The translations under genes and the position numbers were made by a program. Below are positions 52,303 through 61,299 of a stretch of DNA of 64,000 nt, piece by piece. Source of the stretch: Flavobacteriales bacterium (lineage in GTDB: Bacteria > Bacteroidota > Bacteroidia > Flavobacteriales > Flavobacteriaceae). How positions within the stretch are numbered: position 1 is the stretch's first letter; the number at the start of each line of letters is the position of its first letter. The DNA lies in NCBI GenBank assembly GCA_017303755.1, contig JAFLBS010000011.1, forward strand, positions 40,892 to 104,891. The letters run 5' to 3'. Under the pieces are notes generated by a model. The model saw only the letters and a program-made list of their open reading frames with translations. It was not told the origin of the DNA and searched no databases.

Positions 52303-53421
52303 TTAGTTGTTCAACATTACAGGCATTACTAACATTGTAATGGTTTCACCTTCGTCTAATCCATCAACTGGAGTTAAGATTCCAGCGCGATTTGGCATCG
52401 ACATTTCCAACTGAATATCGTCTGATTGTAAGTTGGTTAACATCTCCAACAAAAAGCGTGAGTTGAATCCGATTTGCATATCATCACCTTGATAATCACA
52501 AGTCAAACGCTCTTCTGCTTTGTTTGAATAATCAATATCTTCTGCAGAAATATTCAATTCAGCTCCTGCAATTTTCAAACGAATTTGGTGCGTAGTTTTG
52601 TTTGAGAAAATCGCCACACGACGAACAGAATTAAAGAATTGAGTTCGGTCGATTAATAATTTATTCGGATTTTCCTTTGGAATAACGGCTTCGTAATTTG
52701 GATATTTTCCATCGATTAAACGACACGTCAAAATGTAATTTTCAAACGAGAAAGTCGCATTTGAATCGTTGTATTCGATTTTCACTTCGGCATCCGAAGC
52801 ACCTAAAATTCCTTTTAAAATATTCAATGGTTTTTTTGGCATGATGAAATCGGCAACTTGCGAAGCTTTTACATCAGTACGAGCGTATTTTACTAATTTA
52901 TGAGCATCAGTAGCTACAAAAATCAAACCTTCTGGAGAAAATTGGAAGAAAACTCCCGACATTACCGGGCGCAAATCATCGTTTCCAGCTGCAAAAATAG
53001 TTTTGCTGATTGCAGTTGCCAAAACTTCAGCAGGAACAATAGTGGAAGACGGATCTTCTAATTGTACTGATTTTGGAAATTCTTCACCAGGAGCATAAGC
53101 AATCGCATATTTTCCTGAGTTTGAACTGATTTCAATAGTGCTGTTTTCTTCAACGGTGAACGTTAAGGGTTGCTCTGGAAATGTTTTTAAAATATCCAAC
53201 AATAATTTGGCTGGAACGGCAACACTTCCTTTGTCTGTAGATTCGATTTCTAAAGTAGCCGACATGGTCGTTTCTAAATCGGAAGCCGAAACCGTCAACG
53301 ATTTTTTATTCAATTCAAATAAAAAGTTATCTAAAATAGGCAAGGTATTGCTACTGTTAATAACGCTACCTAATACTTGTAGTTGTTTTAATAAATACGA
53401 GCTTGAAACTATAAACTTCAT
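52303..53421 (-). CDS. dnaN: DNA polymerase III subunit beta (sliding clamp)
   Basis: The ring-shaped clamp holds the replicase on DNA. The 372 residues form the three clamp domains: start MKFIVSSSYLLKQLQVLGSV, AYAPGEEFPKSVQLE between domains, VMSGVFFQFSPEGLIFVATD in domain 2, and the C-terminal TPVDGLDEGETITMLVMPVM, which contributes to the hydrophobic binding pocket. The length is normal. dnaA is not adjacent. It has its own promoter and terminator, and the gldFG genes lie upstream of it on the same strand. Confidence 0.96.
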   Translation of the reverse strand: MKFIVSSSYLLKQLQVLGSVINSSNTLPILDNFLFELNKKSLTVSASDLETTMSATLEIESTDKGSVAVPAKLLLDILKTFPEQPLTFTVEENSTIEISSNSGKYAIAYAPGEEFPKSVQLEDPSSTIVPAEVLATAISKTIFAAGNDDLRPVMSGVFFQFSPEGLIFVATDAHKLVKYARTDVKASQVADFIMPKKPLNILKGILGASDAEVKIEYNDSNATFSFENYILTCRLIDGKYPNYEAVIPKENPNKLLIDRTQFFNSVRRVAIFSNKTTHQIRLKIAGAELNISAEDIDYSNKAEERLTCDYQGDDMQIGFNSRFLLEMLTNLQSDDIQLEMSMPNRAGILTPVDGLDEGETITMLVMPVMLNN

Positions 53422-53436
53422 TTTTTTTATTTTTTA

Positions 53437-53465
53437 CAAATATATCGTAAAGAACTCGATTTCAA
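53437..53465 (-). promoter_or_regulatory. Promoter of dnaN
   Basis: TTG (53465-53463), 18 bp, TATATTTG (53444-53437), 15 bp upstream of the ATG. Confidence 0.7.
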
Positions 53466-53482
53466 AAAGATTTTTATTAACA

Positions 53483-55165
53483 TTACTTTCCGTACTTTCT
53501 CTTTCTTAAAAATGTAAAGGCGATACCAAAAAGACTCAAAATTACTATTGGCAGTCCGACAGTTATGATTTGAGACTGTGTGTAATTTTCGTATACTTTT
53601 TCTTGATCCAATAAAGGTAAATCTACTTCTTTACTTCGGATGTTGATAAGTCCGTTATCATCCAGCAAATAATTGACACAATTCATCATAAATTCTTTGT
53701 TGGCGTACATTTTATTCGTCCACTTGTCGTAACCCAATTCCAATGGCTGATAGTTTTTGTCCAATTGATTTTTCACCACATCACCATCCGAAATAACAAT
53801 CATTTTGGTTGATTTTCCGGTCGCAGAAAAGGTGTTGTCTTCAAAAGGCAGCACACGATTTTGATAGACCGAATTGAATTTTCCTTCCAATAAAACGGCT
53901 GTTGGAATGTAGCCTGTATTTTGAGCAAACTCTTTTGGATCGGGTTGTTCGCCTACCATATCCAAACTCACTTCAATTGGCGTTCCAACTGCTTTTGAAT
54001 ATTTAGATGAAGTTAAAAGAACTGTTTTTTTAATGTCGTTTTTGAGTAATTCAATCGGGTTGGCAAATTCGAATTTAATCATGTCCAAATTGCTTACAAT
54101 TGGGTTTTGAATTTCGGGGAAAATCGCAGGCGAATACAACCAAGGAAATTGCGTGTATTGAGTGGCCGAACCTTGTTTTCCTGTTGCTAATGCTATTGGA
54201 GAAGCTTGCAAATCTTTAATTAAATCGGGTTTGATGCGAATTCCGTATTTGAAGAACATATCGTTCAAGTTCAAGTCGCGTGGATAAGCCAAATTCGAAC
54301 CTGTTTCGGTGTACAAACTGTCCATTTCCATAGTCACTTGATCAATCAACCACAATGTTTTTCCACCGTTGATGACAAATTGATCTAATACTTGTTTTTC
54401 TTCATCAGTAAAGGTTTCAGTTGGTTTGGCGATGATGGCCAAATCGTATTTTTTAAGTGCTTTTATAGTGTTTTGCGGACTAGTAGCAACCGAATCTAAA
54501 GTAAACGGGCCAATGTAGTAATTCTCGCGAACTGATTTTAGAAAATCGGCAATGAGCAATTCGTGCATTTCGCCATTGCCTTTGATAATCGCCACTTTTT
54601 TCTCTTTTGATTTGGCAACTGTATTAAAACCATTCGCGAAAGCGTATTCTAAATGTTGCACAGAACTCACCACTTTTTCGGCAGTTGATGCGCCCATCAT
54701 GTTTTTTAACAATGGCACTTTTGTGCTTTTATTTCCGTACGTTACAACAGCCCACGGAAAAACGACTTCTTGAGTTTGCTTGCCTTTGTCGTCGAGAGTT
54801 ACATTGATTGGAGTCAAACCTCTGTCGATGAATTGTTGCATGGTTTCGGTTTCGTTCCCGTCTTCCAGTGGATTTACAAAATCAAAAACGATGTTCGAAT
54901 TATACGCTTTGAATTCTTCTAATAATTGACGCGTTTCGGTTTGCAGTTTTTTGAATTCACCCGGAAAATTTCCTTCCAAAAAAACATCCACATACAAAGG
55001 TTCTTTCACTTCTTTGATGATGTTTAACGAAGTTTCTGATAAGGTATACCGTTGATCGGCAGTTAAGTCGATTCGTTTGAAAAAGAAATGACTTATGATG
55101 TTAATTACAACCAAAATCCCAATGATTGTAAGCAGATTTTTCAAGTTTGCTTTCATACTTTTCAT
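53483..55165 (-). CDS. gldG: Gliding motility ABC transporter component GldG
   Basis: The 560-residue protein has an N-terminal membrane helix (LLTIIGILVVINIISHFFFK), the typical RIDLTADQRYTLSETSLNII, a large periplasmic domain of the ABC-type_uncharacterised transport (GldG/DUF4350-like) type with LWLIDQVTMEMDSLY, and a C-terminal membrane helix (GLPIVILSLFGIAFTFLRKR). GldA, GldF and GldG form an ABC transporter needed for gliding in Flavobacterium johnsoniae. Its start overlaps the gldF stop by one base. The start may be at Met1 or Met4. Confidence 0.93.
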   Translation of the reverse strand: MKSMKANLKNLLTIIGILVVINIISHFFFKRIDLTADQRYTLSETSLNIIKEVKEPLYVDVFLEGNFPGEFKKLQTETRQLLEEFKAYNSNIVFDFVNPLEDGNETETMQQFIDRGLTPINVTLDDKGKQTQEVVFPWAVVTYGNKSTKVPLLKNMMGASTAEKVVSSVQHLEYAFANGFNTVAKSKEKKVAIIKGNGEMHELLIADFLKSVRENYYIGPFTLDSVATSPQNTIKALKKYDLAIIAKPTETFTDEEKQVLDQFVINGGKTLWLIDQVTMEMDSLYTETGSNLAYPRDLNLNDMFFKYGIRIKPDLIKDLQASPIALATGKQGSATQYTQFPWLYSPAIFPEIQNPIVSNLDMIKFEFANPIELLKNDIKKTVLLTSSKYSKAVGTPIEVSLDMVGEQPDPKEFAQNTGYIPTAVLLEGKFNSVYQNRVLPFEDNTFSATGKSTKMIVISDGDVVKNQLDKNYQPLELGYDKWTNKMYANKEFMMNCVNYLLDDNGLINIRSKEVDLPLLDQEKVYENYTQSQIITVGLPIVILSLFGIAFTFLRKRKYGK

Positions 55166-55890
55166 TATGATTTAAGGGATTTTAATTTGTAAACCGTCAA
55201 TGATAAAAATAAAAGCGTAATACTTACAAAGTAAATTACATCGCGAGAGTCAATCACACCGCGACCCATACTTTTGAAATGATAATCCATTCCGATGGAA
55301 GCAATGATGTCTTCAAAACTTTTGATGAAGGTTGCAATTCCTTCAAATCCGAAGTAAAATACAAAACACAAAAACACTGAAGTGATGAACGCGATGATTT
55401 GATTTTCGGATAGTGTAGAAGTAAAAATTCCGATGGCAGTATAACCTCCGATTAAAAATAAGAGTCCGAAATACGAACCTAATGTACTTCCCATATCAAT
55501 ATTTCCCTCGGGCAAACCCAAAGTAGAAATTACGTAAACGTAGATGAATGTTGGAATGATGGCAATTACAATCAATAAAAATGAACCTAAGAATTTACCG
55601 TTTACAATTTGCCAAATCGATAATGGTTTGGTCATCAGTAATTCGATGGTTCCTTGCTTTTTTTCGTCTGAAAAACTGCGCATGGTTACGGCTGGGATTA
55701 AGAAGATAAGTATCCACGGTGCGATGGTAAAAAACGGACTCAAATCGGCAAATCCACTTTTCATAATATTAAAATCGCCTTCAAAAACCCACAAAAACAA
55801 TCCGTTAAGTAGCAGAAAAATAGCGATGACTAAATAACCTATGGGCGAACCAAAAAAGGATTTAATTTCTCTAATTAATATTGATTTCAT
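55165..55890 (-). CDS. gldF: Gliding motility ABC transporter permease GldF
   Basis: The 241-residue permease is of the ABC-2 type with six membrane helices. Markers are LIREIKSFFGSPIGYLVIAI at the start, SPFFTIAPWILIFLIPAVTM followed by RSFSDEKKQGTIELLMTKPL, and FLFLIGGYTAIGIF-type helices. It precedes gldG with one base shared and follows the methyltransferase gene without a gap, so 56721-53483 is one transcript. The ATPase GldA is not in the window. Confidence 0.93.
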   Translation of the reverse strand: MKSILIREIKSFFGSPIGYLVIAIFLLLNGLFLWVFEGDFNIMKSGFADLSPFFTIAPWILIFLIPAVTMRSFSDEKKQGTIELLMTKPLSIWQIVNGKFLGSFLLIVIAIIPTFIYVYVISTLGLPEGNIDMGSTLGSYFGLLFLIGGYTAIGIFTSTLSENQIIAFITSVFLCFVFYFGFEGIATFIKSFEDIIASIGMDYHFKSMGRGVIDSRDVIYFVSITLLFLSLTVYKLKSLKS

Positions 55891-56721
55891 TTACAATTTT
55901 TTTAATATCAGTATGTCTTGGTGTTCATTGAGTTCTCCAGTGGTTAATCCCGACCAGTTTCCACGAATGAAATTCAAGACCTCAAAGTTATACTTTTTCA
56001 GGTTTTCAAATAAAAAATCTTTTCGATAGGCAACATTCGCTTCTTTTACTCGGTTGTCCATTAATGAATAATGCTCATAATGAAAGTTAAATTGCTTTAC
56101 ACCATTAGTCTTCATGGCACTTTCGCTTTCTTCATCCAAAATAAAAAAGGTAGCTAAACAAATCGAATCGTCTTTCAAAACTCGATGAATTTCGCTGATG
56201 TAATTCATCACATCGTCTTCTAACATGTGAGTAAAAACTGAAGTTAGAAACACAAAATCGAAGCTTTTATTGTCGTACGGAAATTTCAAATGTGCTGCTT
56301 TTTCCAACTTACCATCGATGTACAAATCATTTTGAAGCGGAATCAGTTTGAAGTGAAAATTTGGATAGCGTGAAGTGATGTTTTTAGTGCACCAATCAAT
56401 TCCCGATTTTACAATATCAAAACCTTCGTATTTTCCATTGGAAGAAAGAAAACTCGTAAACGGAACGGCCATTCTACCAATTCCGCAACCAATATCCAAA
56501 ACTGAACTATCGGGAGTGATGTTTCCGAATTTATTGAAATACTGAAAAAACTGATTTCCTATTCGAAGAAAATCGCCACTTCCAATAAAAATCTTCCCTT
56601 TAGGCGGAACCAACGGATTGCGTTTGGAAAGCAAATCGTGTGGCAAGTAGATGATTTTTCGCACCCAATATCTGAGCGAAACAGGTAAGGAATAGAAAAT
56701 TTTTCGGGTTAGTGATTTCAA
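55891..56721 (-). CDS. Class I SAM-dependent methyltransferase
   Basis: The 276-residue enzyme has a basic N-terminal stretch (KIFYSLPVSLRYWVRKIIYL) and a Rossmann-type SAM domain with SSVLDIGCGIGRMAVPFTSF (motif I), YEGFDIVKSGIDWC (II) and FDFVFLTSVFTHMLEDDVMN (post-I). Substrate unknown. The only start near the conserved part is TTG at 56721, preceded in frame by TAA two codons earlier. It directly abuts the GTTTAA word repeat, which may have replaced the original start region. It leads into gldF with no gap. Confidence 0.88.
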   Translation of the reverse strand: MKSLTRKIFYSLPVSLRYWVRKIIYLPHDLLSKRNPLVPPKGKIFIGSGDFLRIGNQFFQYFNKFGNITPDSSVLDIGCGIGRMAVPFTSFLSSNGKYEGFDIVKSGIDWCTKNITSRYPNFHFKLIPLQNDLYIDGKLEKAAHLKFPYDNKSFDFVFLTSVFTHMLEDDVMNYISEIHRVLKDDSICLATFFILDEESESAMKTNGVKQFNFHYEHYSLMDNRVKEANVAYRKDFLFENLKKYNFEVLNFIRGNWSGLTTGELNEHQDILILKKL

Positions 56722-56860
56722 GGTTTAAGAGTTGTTTAAAATTGTTTAAGGTTGTTTAAAATTGTTTAAAGGTTTAATGTTGTTTAAAACGAATATTCAT
56801 ACTTACAGTAAATCGAACCATCTTAAACTCAATTAAATAATTTTAAACTATTTCAAACTA
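56721..56860. repeat. Word-repeat hairpin (GTTTAA / TTAAAC words), upstream of the methyltransferase
   Basis: Seven GTTTAA words spaced 7-14 bp (56721-56790) face TTAAAC-type words (56821-56860). It fills the 126 bp between the two minus-strand genes and runs a few bases into the 3' end of the monooxygenase-like gene. Confidence 0.7.
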
Positions 56861-57144
56861 ACTAATTGATTTACGCTCCATGCTTCGGGTTTGTCGTTGA
56901 ATAATTTTTTGGTGAACGTCCATACTTCATCAAACAGAGCTGATTTTCGATAATTCTCTAGGTCAGCTTCGGTTTCCCAGTAACTGTAAGTAAAGAAAAT
57001 ACAAGGATTGTTTTTATCTTGATAAAGTTCTAATAAACGGTTTCCGGCTGAATTTCGTATGTGTTCTTTCATTAATTCGAAGTTTTCCATAAATGCCGGA
57101 ATGTTTTCTTCGTGAAAGGATAATTTGACTATTCTGATGAGCAT
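56848..57144 (-). CDS. Antibiotic biosynthesis monooxygenase (ABM) domain protein
   Basis: The 98-residue protein is a single ABM ferredoxin-like fold: MLIRIVKLSFHEENIPAFME, SAGNRLLELYQDKNNPCIFF, and SYWETEADLENYRKSALFDE. The family includes heme-degrading and quinone-forming oxygenases as well as proteins without known activity. No heme-ligand pattern stands out. It lies 2 bp after the SAM hydrolase gene, in the same transcript. Confidence 0.88.
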   Translation of the reverse strand: MLIRIVKLSFHEENIPAFMENFELMKEHIRNSAGNRLLELYQDKNNPCIFFTYSYWETEADLENYRKSALFDEVWTFTKKLFNDKPEAWSVNQLVSLK

Positions 57145-57146
57145 AA

Positions 57147-57968
57147 TTAACTAAAATTGATGGTTATAATGTCTCGGTATCCGATTCCTAATAACGTAGC
57201 TGCGGTTCCGACTGTTGCAGGGTTGCTTCGAAAAATGGCAATTTCAAGAAAACCAGCTTCGTTGAAAACAGCCAACTTTTCACCTTCATAGTATTTGATA
57301 GGGTATTTTTCAGAAATGGCAATATCAGAATAACGAGGCAAAATGGTTTTAAAAGTTTTGTTTTTGATTCGGATTTCGTATTGACGATTTTTCGCAGCAT
57401 CCAAAAACATTTTCTTCGAAATGTTGGTCACTGCATTTCCGAAACTATCAATATATATTACATTTCCTTTGATGGAATCGGTTTCAATTATAGCTTGAAG
57501 TTCGGTTATGGTTTTGATTTCTTTAATTTCTTTTCCAATTACATTGAGTAAACCACCTTTGGCAATATGACACGCAACTTTAATGAAAACATCCATGTCT
57601 GTTGCATCAGGAAGCAATCGGTCGTGAATATTTATTGCTACAATTTTTTGCGGAACAATCTTCTGAATCAACATACTTAGAATTCCGTTATCGGCACAAA
57701 TAAAGAAGTGATCGTCCCACTGTAGAGCAATATGTTGGTTCTCTTTATTACGTTCAATATCAACACCTACAATGTGAACGGTTCCTTTTGGAAAACTTGA
57801 ATATGCAGCCGAAAGTAAGTAACTGGCTTCTGAGATGTTAAACGGATCAATGTGGTGTGAAATGTCAATGATTTGGCATTCAGAATATTCGCTGATAATT
57901 TTCCCTTTTATGGCGCCAACAAAGTGGTCTTTCAAGCCGTAATCAGTAGTAAGGGTAATTATTGACAT
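57147..57968 (-). CDS. SAM hydroxide adenosyltransferase / SAM hydrolase (DUF62 family)
   Basis: The 273-residue enzyme cleaves SAM to adenosine and methionine using water or hydroxide. The family start MSIITLTTDYGLKDHFVGAI and KG is present, followed by CQIIDISHHIDPFNISEASY (catalytic Asp/His region) and GTVHIVGVDIERNKENQH. The C-terminal domain has GNVIYIDSFGNAVTNISK and KTFKTILPRYSDI. It is related to the fluorinase, but lacks the longer insertion of that enzyme. It is divergent from phoH and heads the transcript toward gldFG. Confidence 0.92.
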   Translation of the reverse strand: MSIITLTTDYGLKDHFVGAIKGKIISEYSECQIIDISHHIDPFNISEASYLLSAAYSSFPKGTVHIVGVDIERNKENQHIALQWDDHFFICADNGILSMLIQKIVPQKIVAINIHDRLLPDATDMDVFIKVACHIAKGGLLNVIGKEIKEIKTITELQAIIETDSIKGNVIYIDSFGNAVTNISKKMFLDAAKNRQYEIRIKNKTFKTILPRYSDIAISEKYPIKYYEGEKLAVFNEAGFLEIAIFRSNPATVGTAATLLGIGYRDIITINFS

Positions 57969-58011
57969 AAAATTGTTTATAACTAAATGAGAAACGTATT
58001 AGTGTATTTCT

Positions 58012-58019
58012 TAAATTTG
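58012..58019 (+). promoter_or_regulatory. -7 promoter element for phoH
   Basis: TAAATTTG ends 3 bp before an ATG at 58022. The transcript would start about 5 bases after it, so that ATG is not in the mRNA, and the start must be lower. Confidence 0.5.
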
Positions 58020-58075
58020 AAATGATTGCAAAGCTAAGAATAATTAGCAAAAAATTAATTAAAAAACTCATCCAT

Positions 58076-59026
58076 TTGAACGAACGTATCATTGAATTAC
58101 ACGACATCGCTCCGAAAGAATTTTGGGGCGCGCAAGATGCTCATCTTGAAACGATAAAAAAATACTATCCCAAACTGAAAATTGTCGCTCGAGGCACCAC
58201 TTTGAAGGCATTTGGAGAAAAAGAAGAGCTTGATGAGTTTGAAAATAGGTTCAGTCGATTAATGCTTCACTTTACACGTTACAATAATATTGATAGCAAT
58301 GTAATTGATCGTGTTATTCAGAGCAATTCCCACGAAGAGCAACGTATGCCTGATCACGATAAGATTTTGGTACACGGAATAGGAGGAAAGTTGATTAAAG
58401 CAATGACTCCGAATCAGCAGAAACTAGTGGATTATGTTCACAAAAACGATATGGTTTTTGCGGTTGGTCCTGCGGGAACAGGAAAAACATACACTGGAGT
58501 TGCTTTAGCTGTAAAAGCCTTAAAAGAAAAGCAAGTAAAACGAATCATTCTAACGCGTCCAGCAGTAGAAGCAGGAGAAAATTTAGGGTTTTTGCCGGGT
58601 GACATGAAGGAAAAATTAGATCCGTATATGCAACCTTTGTACGATGCTTTACGCGATATGTTGCCACCACAAACTTTAGAAGATTATATTTTAAAAGGAA
58701 TCATACAAATTGCGCCATTAGCTTTTATGCGTGGACGTACATTGGATAATGCTTTTGTGATTTTAGATGAAGCACAAAACACCACTCATTCGCAGATGAA
58801 AATGTTTTTGACGCGTATGGGGAAAAATGCAAAGTTCATTATTACTGGTGATCCAGGTCAGGTTGATTTACCAAGACGAACCATTTCGGGTTTGAAAGAA
58901 GCACTTCTTATTTTAAAAGATGTTGAAGGCATTGGAATTATTTATTTGGATGATAAAGACATTGTACGTCACCGATTAGTGAAAAAAGTGATTGATGCGT
59001 ACAAGAGTATTGAGAATCACGATTAA
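58076..59026 (+). CDS. PhoH family ATPase
   Basis: The 316-residue protein is a PhoH-like P-loop NTPase. It has an N-terminal nucleic-acid-binding domain (NERIIELHDIAPKEFWGAQD, IVARGTTLKAFGEKEELDEF), then Walker A VGPAGTGKTYTGVALAVKA, TRPAVEAGENLGFLPGDMKE and Walker B FVILDEAQNTTHSQMKMFLT. Its role may be RNA metabolism and stress. The start TTG at 58076 gives the usual family N terminus (M-N-E-x-I-I-E-L); an ATG 54 bases upstream adds a Lys-rich stretch and would lie at the promoter. The TTG choice is moderately sure. Confidence 0.9.
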   Translation: MNERIIELHDIAPKEFWGAQDAHLETIKKYYPKLKIVARGTTLKAFGEKEELDEFENRFSRLMLHFTRYNNIDSNVIDRVIQSNSHEEQRMPDHDKILVHGIGGKLIKAMTPNQQKLVDYVHKNDMVFAVGPAGTGKTYTGVALAVKALKEKQVKRIILTRPAVEAGENLGFLPGDMKEKLDPYMQPLYDALRDMLPPQTLEDYILKGIIQIAPLAFMRGRTLDNAFVILDEAQNTTHSQMKMFLTRMGKNAKFIITGDPGQVDLPRRTISGLKEALLILKDVEGIGIIYLDDKDIVRHRLVKKVIDAYKSIENHD

Positions 59027-59052
59027 TATTCTAATAAAATAGTTTATACAGT

Positions 59053-59090
59053 AAACCTTTGTTAAAGTTCAAATTTGACAAAGGTTTTTT
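59053..59090 (+). terminator. Terminator of phoH
   Basis: AAACCTTTGT (59053-59062) pairs with ACAAAGGTTT (59078-59087), then TTT. Confidence 0.8.
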
Positions 59091-59143
59091 CATTCAAAAC
59101 ATTATCTAAACTCACTCTAAATTATTGATATAACTTATAATCT

Positions 59144-59174
59144 TTGTTTATGTATTTAAAATAGTATAGTTTTG
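59144..59174 (+). promoter_or_regulatory. Promoter of the SDR gene
   Basis: TTG (59144-59146), 20 bp, TAGTTTTG (59167-59174). Transcription from about 59180 places the ATT at 59196 some 16 bases into the mRNA. Confidence 0.7.
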
Positions 59175-59195
59175 GACGCTTAAAATTCAGAAACG

Positions 59196-60014
59196 ATTAA
59201 AACAATACTCATTACTGGTGCTTCAGGCGGGCTAGGTTCTGCAATTGCTCATCATTTTTCTACAAATGGTTGGAAGGTAATTGCTACATTAGTTTCAGAT
59301 CAAGATCGAAAAGTTTTTGATGGTTATTCCAATATTTATTGTTATCAATTGGATGTCACTTCACAAGAAAGTATTGAGAACGCAAAGAATCAAATTCTAG
59401 CTGAACACGATTCAATTGATGCTATTGTCAATAATGCGGGTGTAGGTTACAGAAGTTTCGTAGAATTATCAGTTGATGCCGAAATCGATTCAATTGTGAA
59501 TATCAATTGGTTGGGAGTGGTGAAAATGTGCCGCGCTTTTATTCCACATTTCAGAGAACAACGAAAAGGTCAGTTCATCAATATTTCTTCGATTGCTGGT
59601 TTGGTCAATTTGCCTTTGGGTAGTTTTTATCATTCGACCAAACAAGCAGTAGAGAGTTTTTCAGAATGTATGTCGTATGAACTAATGGAATTCAACATAA
59701 GTGTTTGCACAGTTCAATTTGGGAATGCTCCAACTAATTTCCAAAAAAATGTAGTTAAATGCCAGAAATCAGATATTCAGTCGTACAATTGTATGATGGA
59801 GAAAATATCTGAAATTCTTCAAAATAAATCTACTAAAAATGCAACACTAACGCAAGATATAGTAGAGAAAATTTTTGATATTGCTGAACATCCAAGTAAA
59901 TGCTTTCGAAAATACACGATTGGTTTTGATGCGAATTTTATGCGTTATTTCCGCCGATTTTTAGGATATCGCTTGTTTAATATTGTCATTCGAAGAAAAG
60001 TTTTTGCCAAATAA
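59196..60014 (+). CDS. Short-chain dehydrogenase/reductase, probable ATT start codon
   Basis: The 272-residue enzyme is a classical [23 protein letters not shown] (NAD(P)-binding TGxxxGxG), [11 protein letters not shown] (NAG), and the catalytic Ser-Tyr-Lys set, with serine in FINISSIAG and [11 protein letters not shown] giving Y-x3-K. The coding frame holds these motifs from 59202 on, but between the upstream stop TAA (59181) and the motif there is no ATG, GTG or TTG. ATT at 59196 occupies the position of the usual first Met (x-K-T-I-L-I-T-G). Starting at TTG 59349 would lose the cofactor site. Confidence 0.85.
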   Translation: MKTILITGASGGLGSAIAHHFSTNGWKVIATLVSDQDRKVFDGYSNIYCYQLDVTSQESIENAKNQILAEHDSIDAIVNNAGVGYRSFVELSVDAEIDSIVNINWLGVVKMCRAFIPHFREQRKGQFINISSIAGLVNLPLGSFYHSTKQAVESFSECMSYELMEFNISVCTVQFGNAPTNFQKNVVKCQKSDIQSYNCMMEKISEILQNKSTKNATLTQDIVEKIFDIAEHPSKCFRKYTIGFDANFMRYFRRFLGYRLFNIVIRRKVFAK

Positions 60015-60019
60015 AATAA

Positions 60020-60050
60020 TTGTATTTCTGTTCAAAACACACTATTTTTG
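60020..60050 (+). promoter_or_regulatory. Promoter of purC
   Basis: TTG (60020-60022), 20 bp, TATTTTTG (60043-60050), 49 bp upstream of the ATG. Confidence 0.7.
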
Positions 60051-60099
60051 TCGCACACAACTAAAAAAATCTGAAACCTTTCAGAACAACAAAAATACG

Positions 60100-61044
60100 A
60101 TGAACACACTAACTACTACCGATTTTCATTTTCCCAATCAAAAATCCGTTTACCGCGGAAAAGTACGCGAAGTTTATAACATTAATGACGAATTATTAGT
60201 AATGATTGCCACTGATCGACTTTCGGCTTTTGATGTAGTAATGCCACGCGGAATTCCGTACAAAGGACAAATCCTGAATCAGATTGCTACAAAATTCATG
60301 AGTTTGACTGAAGATATTGTTCCGAATTGGCTCATTGCAACTCCCGATCCTAATGTGGCTGTCGGACATTTGTGTGAACCTTTTAAAGTAGAAATGGTCA
60401 TTCGAGGTTATCTTTCAGGTCATGCTGCACGCGAATATGCTGCTGGAAGAAGACTACTTTGTGGAGTAACAATGCCAGAAGGTTTGAAAGAAAATGATCA
60501 ATTTCCTACACCAATAATTACTCCAACTACCAAAGCTGATAATGGTTCTCATGACGAAGACATTTCTCGAGAAGCTATTTTGTCGAACGGAATTGTCTCA
60601 GAAGACGATTATTTAGTTTTAGAAAAATATACGAGAGCATTGTACAAACGCGGAACTGAGATTGCGGCTTCACGTGGATTGATTTTAGTGGATACTAAAT
60701 ACGAATTCGGAAAAACTAAAGAAGGAAAAATTGTTTTGATAGACGAAATTCATACACCTGATTCATCTCGTTATTTTTATGCTGATGGATACCAAGAACG
60801 TCAAGATAGAGGAGAAGAGCAAAAGCAATTGTCTAAAGAATTTGTAAGACGTTGGTTGATTGAAAATGGTTTTCAAGGGAAAGAAGGTCAACAAATTCCA
60901 ACTATGACCGACGAGTATATTGAAACAGTATCTGAACGTTATATTGAATTATATGAAAATATTTTAGGTGAATCGTTTGTGAAAGCGGACATCAGTAATA
61001 TAAATGAGCGCATTGAAAAGAATGTACTTGAGTTTTTGAAGTGA
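60100..61044 (+). CDS. purC: Phosphoribosylaminoimidazole-succinocarboxamide synthase
   Basis: The enzyme (SAICAR synthase) joins aspartate to CAIR with ATP in purine synthesis. The 314 residues show [76 protein letters not shown] and [19 protein letters not shown]. The long form, as in yeast Ade1, is typical of Bacteroidota. The open frame extends back to 59983, but the promoter would then lie inside the gene, so the ATG at 60100 is the start. Confidence 0.96.
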   Translation: MNTLTTTDFHFPNQKSVYRGKVREVYNINDELLVMIATDRLSAFDVVMPRGIPYKGQILNQIATKFMSLTEDIVPNWLIATPDPNVAVGHLCEPFKVEMVIRGYLSGHAAREYAAGRRLLCGVTMPEGLKENDQFPTPIITPTTKADNGSHDEDISREAILSNGIVSEDDYLVLEKYTRALYKRGTEIAASRGLILVDTKYEFGKTKEGKIVLIDEIHTPDSSRYFYADGYQERQDRGEEQKQLSKEFVRRWLIENGFQGKEGQQIPTMTDEYIETVSERYIELYENILGESFVKADISNINERIEKNVLEFLK

Positions 61045-61299
61045 TTTTATCAATAACTTTTATAAAGTAGAGCTGCGTTTTTTCGTGGCTTTATTTTTTT
61101 TTGCACTTTTTATGTAACAAAAAATATAGCTTGTCGTCTTACTTGTATAATCGTAATTAGTTAAACATCATGAAAATATAAAATTTTGAAGAACTTTAAA
61201 TATCTACTATGCAATACAAGGTATTAGTTTTAGGATATTAGAATACAACAATAACAAAAATCATCATCAATCATCAATTATTTAAAAAAACAAATCATC

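Noticed and set aside
61209-61241. Ten-codon open frame ahead of the acidic-protein gene (leader peptide?)
   Set aside because: Too short to tell from chance; no attenuator hairpin follows it.
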